Assembly: GCF_018143015.1 (NCBI RefSeq)
Contig: NC_054743.1
Coordinates: forward strand, 33,381,934-33,445,933
DNA: 64,000 nt
From: Lytechinus variegatus
Lineage: Eukaryota; Echinodermata; Echinoidea; Temnopleuroida; Toxopneustidae
Reading direction: 5' to 3'
Part shown: positions 23,901 to 35,900 of the stretch, in pieces
Layout of the letters: every line of letters begins with the position of its first letter
Position numbering within the stretch: the first letter of the stretch is position 1
The notes under the pieces: model-generated
What the model saw: the letters and a program-made list of their open reading frames with translations, nothing else
Told to the model about the DNA's origin: nothing
Database searches by the model: none
Program-made: the position numbers and the translations under genes

Positions 23901-26900
23901 TTAGTATTTTTTTAAAACTGGTCGCGTATACAAATTTTCATTGGATACTCAACTTTAAATGTACAAGTGAAAATAATTTTCTAAAAAAGAAATCTACATA
24001 ACTTACATGTATTGGATTTTGAAAAGAAATGTAAAGTTTATTTTCCTACCACTACACCATGTAGTTAACTTTTGTAGAAAATCTGATGAACTTCAAACAA
24101 TAATACATGTAATGATACCCAATATTTATAACACGCTTTTCCCAAATGGCCCAAAGTGCTTACAATTTCAAATTCATACAAACAATAAAACAAAACAAAA
24201 ACAGAATGCCACTTGTATAAAATGAAGGCAATTGCCTAGAACAAAAAAGTTTATAGGGACTTCTTAAAAGATTCAACAGTTGGGGATTGTCTTAATGTGA
24301 GAGGGATTTTGTTCCATTCAATCGAGGGTGCAAAAGTGAAGGTTCTATCTCCGGTCCATTTCCGTTCATTTGGATTTATCAAAGTGGGTCGTGAGAGGTT
24401 CTAGTTCTACAATGTACCTGGGACATATTAGCTGAACAATACATATTTAGCTAATAACGTTTACTAATTTACATGTACTTACCAGGACCCCAGAAATGCT
24501 GTTGGAAAGTTATGTAAAGAAAGAAACAGAAACAACAAAGGGTTAATATGTCAGTAGATAAGAATGCATTAGGACAGTGATTTTCCGTTCACCTGTAAAT
24601 CAGAAATTGAGAGTCTGTTTATGTTTTTTTTTTATACTTTTCATGTGAAAATTCATTGGTTTACCCTTGCAAAACAGAAACTGTGTTTCCATTATCTACA
24701 TGTATGACAAAATGGATTTTTTATGGTAGATCAACTTTGAAACAAAATTACAGGTTTTCAGTTTGGCAAAGACCATTTTTTAAACTGAAAATTTTGTCCC
24801 TGCGTTGTGTCAAAGAACATAAGACTTAATATCTGACTAATATATTGTATCAATCATGAGGACTGTTAATTATAACAAATTAAACATTATCATAATCATC
24901 AATTCATGAACTTTAAAAAAAAAATACAATCGAGATCTGTGAACTGGGGGTAGAGTGTATTTTTTGTTTAGAGCTGTGTTTGGCTTAATATTTAATTCAC
25001 ACAATAACTTGCTAAAATGCTCCTTGCCAAATTCCTTCTTCATGGGGGAATGGGCCTAAAATATGAAAATGTGTAATTGTGCATGTATGATATATTTGGC
25101 TGTGTGCCAAGATCACGACACTGACACACACGATTAGCTCTGGCAACAATTGCTCCAAACTTTATTTCATCAATTAAGATATAAATAAGGTTAAGGTTGC
25201 AACAGGGTTTTACATTGGGTTTAGGGTTAGGCTAAAGGCCCTATCTCACCAACGGAGACGTCGCCGCGACATTCTCCAACTTATCAGTCGCTGCAGTCGC
25301 AGAGACGTCTCGGAGACAAAAATGGCTTGCGCTCACACCAAGGAGACGTCTCGATGGAACGTTTGAAAGATAATACACCTGACTTGGAGCAGGAGGAGGG
25401 ATATCAGCACGCGTTCAGTCACGTGGTTTCTGAAGTGGGTCAAACAGTGTAAAGAAGTGTCGCGGAGACGTCTCCGCAATGTATTATAATTTATTTTTGT
25501 CTCCAGCAGGTCTTCGCGATGTCTCTGAGACATCGCGGCGACGTCTCAGCAGTCGCGGATATCATTAGTCTGCGATACGTCGCAGCAACTGATGGAGACT
25601 TCTCGGAGACTTTGCGGAGACTAGAAACAGTCTCCAAAAATATTAAACATGTTTAATCTTCTTGCGACTCTTTGGAGACTCTGTAATTTTCATGAGACGT
25701 CTCAGAGATGTCGCGGAGACGTCTCTGCAACTAGCAAAATTTGTAGTCGCGAACTAGTCGCGAACTAGTTTCAAGCCCAGTGAGATACCCCCTTTAGGAT
25801 AGGGTATGTTGTTAAATTAAGGGTTGAAGTTGGTCATGTCATTAATGTGTTGGATTTGCAGCGGAGCGATTGTCACCTGAGAAAATGTCATGGAACCAAT
25901 CACTACAAGTGTAGAGCTTGTACATGTATTTAGGAGGGACCTGTTTGTTATTAAATATCAGACAATGGCTTGAATTTGAAAGCATGTACAAGTACTTCCT
26001 CATACCAATGATAATACCTCTACTGATCTGATCTCTATTCAAGAAGTGGATTAGTTCTAACAGTAACGGTCTGGTTGGCATATATGGAGAGGCTGGTGAT
26101 GTCACAGAAACTCGATTACAATCCCCCCCCCTCAAAAAGACTCAAATTTGACATCGAATACAAAATTTGTTTAAAATGTCAAATTTGAGAAATTACATGA
26201 AGTATAATTTCAAATGCCTTTTGTGACAATGAACAATCAAGAAGTACAGTACCAGCCACAATTCTTTGTCTACCTGTTTCAACCAGAGAACAATAGAATC
26301 AGTGGACCAAATCTCTTGTTCTCTGGTTGAAACAGGTACTCAAGGAATTGTGACTGGTCGTGTATTCATTAAAAACAGGTATTCAATATTGACTCTGGAC
26401 AAATGACATTATCATTTGCAATTTTCTGTCACCCCAAAACTATCATGTAGGACAAAAGTGATGTTCTTGTTCACTAATTTTAGACAAAGACCTCCCAGCT
26501 ATTCACTGTCATTTGACGAGCATTTTCAATACATTGACTGTGTTCTTAAAATTGTTGTGCACCAAAAACTCCTAGGATGGAGATTATATTCCTAATCTTA
26601 TGGCCCACATTCACAAAGGTGGTTTTAAAAACCCACAGTTGAATCCATGCTTTATGCAGATTTCCTGTATAAATTACACTTAATATAGCGCGTATCGGGC
26701 GCATTTATCAAAAATTTCCAATGCTGATGCGCGCTTTTGTCACAGTGCGCCAAATTGACGCCTGTTACCATGGTTAGCTATTTTATTCATGAGTCCACCA
26801 TTTGAAGAGTGGACTCATGAATAAAAAGGCTTGGAAAACCACGGCAACAGGCATCAATTTGGCGCACTGTGACAAAAGCGCGCTCAGCATTGGGCATTTT

Positions 26901-29900
26901 TTATACACGTGCCCGATACGCGCTAAATTAAATCTATGTGTCTCAAATGCCATAGACGCAGACATAATGGTCCGAATAAGGTGGTTTTGAAAACCCACGA
27001 TTGAGTCCACGGTTTATGCAGATTTCCTGTATAAATTACGCTTAATGTAGCGCGTATCGGGCGCATGCATAAAAAATGTCCAATGCTAATGCGCTTTTAC
27101 CATGGTTAGATAAGCTATTTTATTCATGAGTCCATCGTTGAAGAGTGGACTCGTGAAAAAAAAAATAACGTAACTAACCATGGTAACACTAACTGACAAA
27201 AGCGCATATTACCATTGGATAATTTTTTATACATGCGCCGAAACGCGCTTAATTAAGTGGAATTTATACAGAAAATCTACATAAACCATGGATTTAACCG
27301 TGGGTTTTCAAAACCACCTTTGTGAATTTGGGCCAATGTACCACAGTCGGGTCTAGAGAATCTAGTCTAACAACTTCAGACTCTACATTATCCACTATGA
27401 TGCAAAAACAATTTGTGCAGGCAGACTACTCACTCCCCCTACATGTACATAGACATGCATGAATTTAACTAAATACCTATTTTGACAAAAGGAATCAAGT
27501 AAAATATGAGTTCATCAAAGTTGAAATCTTAATGTGTTTACATTTTAAAGAAATTAAAGGAGAATGAAACATTTGGAAAAATATAGCTTATGTAAAAACA
27601 GAAAAATCAAAGAAACAGATCAACAAACGTTTGAGAAAAATTGGACAAATAATGAGAAAGTTATGAGCATTTGAATATTGTGATCACTATTAAATGCTAT
27701 GGAGATCCTCAAATTGGCAATGTGACAAAGATGTGAGATGTCACCCTATTACTTTAGTAGCCTATATATTTCACTTAAATTTCCTCTGTTATCACATCTG
27801 GTAGATCATGTGTTCTTTCTATAGGAGGGCATGTAATACAGATTTTTAAGGAATACATCATGGATATTAACATAAAGAGTTTGTATCACCATAAGAAAAA
27901 ACTAAGAGATATTTTGAGGCCATTTTATAGTCCATCAAAGGGAAAGCTGTTCACATGTGACATCACACATCCTTGTCGCATTGCCAATGGGAGGATCTTC
28001 ATAGCATTAGTGATTGCAATATTCAAATGCTCATAGCTTTCTCATTGTTTGTCCGATTTTTCTCAAACTTTCTTTATTCTTTTTCTTTGATTTTTCTGTT
28101 TCGACTCAAGCCTACTTGTTCCGAAGGTTTTCATTTCCCTTTAATTTTTTCTACTATATTATAAAAAATATGCCAACTTTCCAAGAAAAGCACTATTCCT
28201 GGGGTCTGTTGCAGAAAGAGTTGCGTTCAAACGCAAGTCAAAAAATCAATCACAAGTCCCAAATGCGCGCTGTTGGTTGGTTAAAAATCAAGTTGCGCAT
28301 GGTTTCTAGAGTTGCGATTGATTGCAACTCTTTCTGCAACGGGCCCCTGCTCTGAGAATATGTGTCTGGCTGGGTTAGATGTTAACCAAAAACAAATACT
28401 GCCCTTTTATAGGAAACTACACTTTTGTTTCCTGTTGTCAATCTATAAGAACCATCACTTGAATTGAAATTAAAAACAACTCTTTAATATTTCCTAATAT
28501 AAATGTATTTAACACATACAGAATTATTTCTTATAATTAGAACTATTAAACTCTGAAATACACAAACTTCCCACCTTAGTTGGACAAATTTTCGCTTTTG
28601 AATTCTTGAAATTTCATGGACAAAAAAATGAAATAAAGCATGACACTGATATCATCAGCTGAATCATTTGAATAAGTGCCAGTCATATTCATGAAAGATA
28701 ATTGTTTTGAACAACTATGAAGACAGTTGAAAGCAGATCATAGTTCCATGTAAAATCTTATCATGAAGTTTCCATTATTTTGCTTGTTCAAATTTCATGT
28801 ATACTGAAACCAACATATTAGGTGGTTTCAGACCACCTCGAAGTTCGTCAGTTCCAGGTATTCTCTGATCTGAAAATTTACCCCAATCAGAAAATACCAG
28901 GTATTTTGGTAATGTGAAAGCAAACTACGCGTAATATCCCTGAAGAAAATAACCGCTAAATAGTAGGTACTTGGCGAAATTACGAGAACTTTCGCGGGGA
29001 TATTTCCAAGGTCGCAGGTATGTTGGCGATGTGAAAGCAAATTACGGGTACTTTTAGCCCAGCGTGTCGTTGGGTGCGGCGCCGTGGGTGGCTGCTGGGC
29101 TAGTGATTTTGAATCTCGAGCCTTGCCTGCTTATCAGACCATACTCTGCATGCTCGTAACTTCAGGAACTTATCCCGAAGGGGTATGTTTCAGGGCGGTG
29201 TGAATGCAGGAGTAATGGGTATTTTTCAGCCTAAAAAAGTTCTTGTAATTTAAAGGGGATTCTTGTGATCGAGGCGGTTTGAAACCACCTATTTTGAGGG
29301 TGGACTTGGCTTAAAACTCAACTGCTCATTTGCTCATAAAAGCAGAAGAATGCAACACAAATCCCACCAAAATGAGCTCCATCGATGACCTGTAATGATC
29401 TATTAGGAGAATGTCTTTTACAAGGAAATGTCATGCGTGGCTGGCTGCATAATACACAAAACACGCCTACATAGGACTAGTTAAAGGAGTAACCAGCTAT
29501 TATTAAAAGACAAATGATTCAGTTTGTTTACAAGTACATGTACTCTGTTTGGGTTTTTAAAACCTAACATGGCTTTATGACCCTTCTTACTCATGAAAGG
29601 TTCAATAATTGCAATGCAAATTATATTGAACTACATGCATGAATGCTCAATAAACAGAATACACAGTAACCACGGAATTTCATGATTTATTATTTTATGG
29701 TTACTGATACTATAATCATATTGACTCCTATGTGATAATGCAAATTTTACTGAACTACTCCAATCTTACTGCACCTTTATGACTATCAATAATTTTTTCA
29801 TATTTTTATGATTTTAACAAAATATGAACATTTCTCATCATATAGTACCCTCTTTTTGAAAAAAAAAAGATTTTTTTTTAGAAAGGTATTAACTTTTCCA

Positions 29901-32900
29901 CATAAAATTCTGACACTGTAAAAGAGGTGCATTATCTATATAGAGAAAAGAACATAAATAGTTTTATTTCATTTACCCTAAATTTAATTGGCATACACCT
30001 TACTAGCCAGGGTGGATAAAGTGCACACACCCACGCATATTGTGTGCATACAACTACAGACAGGATAGAGACATTGTTCTGATGTATTAAATGCAAAGTG
30101 GAATAAATATCCGATTTGTACTGTACTTGCTATTCCAAGCACGACTGATGGGAGGGGGGAGTCTCTTCCATGACCCCAGTTCGCCAGTCATTTAAGTGCA
30201 ACTCTGAGTCTTCGTGAAACATCCCCCTGGGTAGGATTTGCATTCGATGTATGCAATAACTTTTTGAGAAAATAATCAAATTCTAACACTTCACAACTTA
30301 AATCTGTATAATTTACATCAGATTTTGGTGAATTTTCAGTGTTATGCTTGTCTGAGCTTTCTCTCTAGTATCAAACCTCAATTGTGTTTTTTTTTTCTCA
30401 AAACGGGCATTGATGTACAAGTTAACATTTGCACAATGCATTATCATAATGGTTAATAATGGTGTTCCGTATTACGACCAAGAAAACATGAATGTACTTA
30501 CCGTACTGAAAGCCATCGTAAAGAAACCATTGCACAGTCACGTGAGTAATCCACAATGCAACAAGTCATAGAAGAAAAGAAAAGATGATACATACATTGA
30601 AAATATTTCAGCTGATGAAGTCTAACAATAAATACTGCGTTATCAGAAATCGACAGCTTAAACACTTAACTTTGCCTACAATGTAAGTTGAACCTTTTGG
30701 GACCAAGAAAAAATTGCTTTGAATTGGGCAAATATTTGACTTTATAAAGTTATAAATGAAAGGCTGACTTGGACAAGTTTACCTGAATTTTACATAAATA
30801 AATTAAAGGGAGCCCGGAGCCCTTGACCCGAGAAAACAGTCTTTCACCTTTAAAGTATCATGTCTGCTTGAAAGATGTACAAACAATTCCACGTACACAA
30901 ATAACCTGATGGATTTTTGTCTCATAGAATGTACATTGTACATAAAAAGAGTTTTCTTTTTAACGACCACTGTAAATGTAGTACACTATTCAGTCATATA
31001 CTGTAGGTCTTTGATATGGTCTCGGGGGGGGGGGGCATTTGAATTTTATTTTGATGGGGTGTGCCTCACGAAACCTTGAAATGAGTGTCTAAGGAACCGA
31101 CTACAAGGGTAATAAAAGGGGCCTTAGGAGCTAATAATATAACCAGGCTTTGTGAAAAATAGGGTCTACAGAGCGGGATCCCGGAACTGTTCTACATGTA
31201 GGTATACGGTGGTGCGGGTTGGCGCTGTGCATGTGGGCGCTAGCATGCGTGCCGTGCGTGCAGCTGAAACCTTTGCAATGCTCGCGGTGGACCATTTAGA
31301 CAGGGCTTGGGAATTGAGATGTTTCGTAACACGGGGTCTTGAGAGCAAGGCGCTCATCTTCTGAACGGAAATTTTTTTCATTCGGAGTATCTAGGGAACT
31401 GAAAATTAGGTCTGAAAAAGGGGTTATCAAAGTGGCATGTTCCCTTACCACCAATAGATGTGAGTGCCCCACCCCCCCCTGGGTCTTTGTTCAGGCAAGT
31501 CTGCATTTTATGAGTGTAATCATTAGGGACCACAGAAATCTAAAGGATAAATTTGACTTCTAAGAAGCTAATCTGGGGCCCGGAACACAAAGCTTAGAGA
31601 TCAATTCATACATTTGATTTTCACAATTGATTGTACATTGCAGTCAATGCCATCAATCGAGATAAATGTTCTACGATCATTGCAAAGCATTGTGTTACAG
31701 GCCCCTAGTACATAATCTAGACCTAGTGAATAACTGAATATGTACATTCAGACTTTATTGTAACATCATGACTTAAAGGGAAAGTTCACCCTGAAGAAAA
31801 CTTTGTTGTAAAAATAGCAGAAAAAATAGTAAAAAAAATTGGTGAAGGTTTGAGGAAAATCCAATAAAGAGCAAGAAAGTTATTAGAGTTCAAAGTTTTG
31901 GATTTGTGACGTCATAAACGAGCAGCTGCCTCATGTGTTATGTAATATAAAATGCATTGAATTCCAAATTTTGCATGGTTCCTGATGACTTAATTTTGTT
32001 TTCTTTTCATGATCGGGTGTGAAATGATTTGTCCATTGATATACAAAAGGTACAGTGAAAACTATTCCCAATTTTCCGAGAAAATGAATTTTCATTGATT
32101 TTTTACCATTCGCTACATGTAGGAATGCTGCTCGCATATGACGTCACAAATCAAATAATTGAAATTCTAATAACTTTTTAATTATTTGATGAATTTTTCT
32201 CAAACCTTTGGCAATATTTTTTAATCATTTTTTTTTTGTCAGGGTGAACTTCCCCTTTAATGGTGAGCTACAAAGGGGTAGAAAAAATTGTTGATATTTC
32301 AGAATCAAGTTTACATATCTCATTTGAGGCAGAATGTTGTCCTGATTGACACACATTTTTTTTAAAGAAAATCAGTTGAAAATGGGACAGTGCGGCCGAA
32401 AAACGATTTAGAGGGGGACTAACTGAAAAGTTCCAAGTCGTCATTTCTTGAGAATGGTAATAGTAAAAGTAATTTTCTTATTTGTAGGCCTATTCAGCTG
32501 ATTCTGCTGTCTATTCATATATTATATAGACCACCTCTATTTACAGATAAATGCCAGATGTGCTAATGATCTAAAAATGAGTTCGAACAGAATCCGATAA
32601 AATGACCACCCAAGTGTTTGTGTTAATGAATTGTGCCTAATTGCTGTGGTGAAAAGCTGTGTAATTGCTGAGAAATGAGCAAAATAAGCATGAATTTTGA
32701 TAAAATAACAGATTTTTCCAAGAAATATCCATACTGTCCCACAAATGTCTTATCGTGTTAGTGATCATTAGAATCATTGGTTTCCAGATAAGATCCTGAT
32801 TTCACAGATTTTATTTCAATGCACCAGATCTAGATCTATGATGGTGGCGATTAACCTTGATTTAAAGACTTTCTCATAAAATAATTATTTGCTGCAACTA

Positions 32901-35900
32901 CTTTCTTTTACATTGAGTGTTGTCAGTCGGTCCGGGATCGGGATGAATTCCCGGCGGTCTGAGGCTCCGAGACGGTTCCGGGATCAATCAACTTAGACCG
33001 TATCCCGGCAGGAAAATAAAATCAATAATGGCCAAATTCATGTTGTAATATTTCCCTAATTAGTAATTGTACTTACGAAATACGAGAGAACAATTTAGTT
33101 TCAACTGGCTGTGTGCACATGCACCTCGAAATATTACGCAATCTGTACTCGTCGATCGCATGAGCATGCACGCAATCTAGCTTTGCACACGGCTCCGAGA
33201 GATCTACGCAGAAAGACATCAATCGTCTACTGTATAGTCTCATGTGCAGACCTCTTTCACCTCAGTTCGTTTTACTGAGTCATTCATTTACCCCATACTT
33301 TCGAGTTGAATCTGCTACGATATGTATGGACTAGTGAATTTATCATGAAATAATTTACTAACAATTGACGATGATGATCTATGAGTATTTGCAAATTTAG
33401 TCATTTAAAAAAAGTCGCCATTAATTTTGTGATGATTGTATTTGTTGGGGCATTTTTTGCGAAAGGGTTTGCAAATAACAACTAGACGAATGCGCATCAT
33501 GTTTCAGCTGGTTAGAGCCGAGAGAGAGAGAGAAGGGGGGGGTTACGGGAAGTGCTTGGTCGTTCACGACTGGGGACCATCTGTCATCTGTTGACTTGAT
33601 GTTTACAATTGCAAACCAGTCGGTCAAATCATGGAGCTGTTAATAGCTCTATGGTCAAATCATTTCTCCTAGATATATTTCGACTTAAATTATAAAATTG
33701 TACCAAAACGCTGTTAGAATTGGCGATGTTTAAAGTGGCGTTGTTTAAACTTTGAAACAACATTGTTTTGAAAGTCATATCATACCCTATATGTTGTAAA
33801 AATATGTTGTTAAATGCATCAAACAAATTATCAATGATATTAACAGTTTTAAATGATATCGTTGGAAATTGCAAAAAATATTTAAAAACAAACTGTTTAA
33901 AGTTTTAAAAAAATTCTATTGGTTTAATAGTTTAAAAACAGTTGTATATTGACTGGCTTAAACAATGTTTCTTAATATTTAAATAGTTGTTCAAAATATT
34001 TTTTTTTACTGTGAATAGTCTGAGTATCTATTCAAATAATGTTTTCTCGATCGAAAGTAATTCATGATTAAAGAAAAAATGAGTTTGTTTTGATGAGAAG
34101 TGCCGGCCGCTGGGACGTATCTTGTGTAAATTTCCAAATAAGCTTCTCTGATAAGATAGTATTCACTTTTCTCAGTAGTAGTGATATCAAGGAGATATCT
34201 CCTTGGTGATATCATACTGTTCAGAGTTACGAGAGAGGGAGAGAGAGTGAAACTGAAAGTTAAAATTCCGGGCTAGCTAGGGCCACAAGGAGACATCTCC
34301 TTGGTGATATCATACTGTTCAGAGTTACGAGAGAGGGAGAGAGAGTGAAACTGAAAGTTAAAATTCCGGGCTAGCTAGGGCCACAGGCGCACTGACATTA
34401 CGCAATTTGCTTATAACTGTCAACCACGTGCGCACCGACCACAGATCAGTGGCACCGACTCGTGTGTTATTGGACTGTCAGATCAGCAGCTGGGTCGACT
34501 CAAACATAATTCGGGTCATGTCAGTGGTCATTAATGTTTACAGTTTGCGGTGGTGGCACGCTTTGACTGTCTCATCATTATTTTCCCCACGTTTTGAGTG
34601 AATGTTTACAATTTGCGGTGGTGGCATGCACACTTTGACCATGGAGCTAACAGTTAATAGTTCTATGCTTTGACTGTCTGGTGCACCGCCAGTGCGCAGT
34701 GTTTTGGATTGCATTTGTGCGTGGAGATATGTTTCGGGATTCGGGACGAGCCGGGATCCCGATAAGGAAATTTTGAAGTTGCCGGGACGGTTTCGGACCG
34801 GGATTTTTTCTCTAGATAACAACACCCCTTCGATTTTCTTTGAACTCGCACCAAATGTTCCCCTAAGTCACTGGTTCACTGCTACCATCCTGCCTATGGG
34901 GAATCTACAGGTAGGACTACATGGTATGTAAATGCTTAAAAAAAATCACTGAAATACCATTTTTGTGGGCAAAATTATTAATTTCTATACAGTTGCAATT
35001 AAATTTTCATTAGTAAGTTATTTTTGTATTGACCAGAGCGCTCAAAAACTTGCATTTTGGGCATATTTTTGTGTATGCCCTCTATTGGTTAAAAGTAATA
35101 CGGCAAGAAATTTTTAATTTTTCAAGCACTATTTTTGATAAAGAAAAAAATAATTTAAAGAATCAAATTTACTTAAGATCCGAGTTATATAATGAAAAGC
35201 TGTAATGGAAACTGACAGTGTAAAAAAATCAAGCGTTTGTCCAAAAAAAAAGAGAAAATAAGCCAAACATTGTCAACCTTATTTTGCCACACATGGAGAT
35301 GTAACTGAGAACAAGGTTATATCATAACCTAGATAGGAATAACCGTTGTTTCTGGAGATTTATTTAACAATTTCTGACATTTTACTATAATCCCCATTCA
35401 CCGACGGTAGTGTGTCAGTGCAAGCCTGCATGTGTAATCAGGGCAAGACTTCCATATGTCCCCTTTACTAAAATTGAAAAAAAAAATATGGAGAATGTTT
35501 ATCAAGAAACATATATCTAAGAGATTTAAGAAGGAAAAGTTGGATACATACCAAAATATGGCTTTACGCCGCCAAAAATGTGAGTGTGTGTAATTCCCAA
35601 TGGCATCGGTTTATTTAGTCAGAAAAATACCCAATACTCTTGGAGAGTAGACTAGTCATAATATCGGTTGATATTTTGTTCCCTAATTAGATTCCACGAA
35701 ACCATTATCCACAGACTCCGTTTTGGTGTAATAGGACTACTATGATTTAAAAAGACTTAATATACACCCCACGGATCTTTGTGATACATGTAGGCCTAAC
35801 AAATTTGAAACAGTTGAGCATTTCGAATGTCCCAAATATATAATAGAAAGGGCCATGCTACTTACAGAAACAAATCTTTCAACCTCCCAAAAAATAATGG

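Noticed and set aside
30502..30570. Minus-strand frame [20 protein letters not shown] resembling the mitochondrial phosphate carrier C-terminus
   Set aside because: No acceptor AG exists between the preceding stop and this stretch. The donor here is explained by the MPC1 microexon.
31152..31381. Opposed open frames of about 70 aa on both strands
   Set aside because: Lie in a G-run-ended dispersed repeat (GGGGGGCATTTGAATTTTAT). Mirrored frames in GC-rich repeat DNA.
35560..35620. Minus-strand [19 protein letters not shown] before a GTATGT
   Set aside because: Looked like a small first exon, but the start context is weak, no continuation in frame was found, and the MPC1 frame is complete without it.
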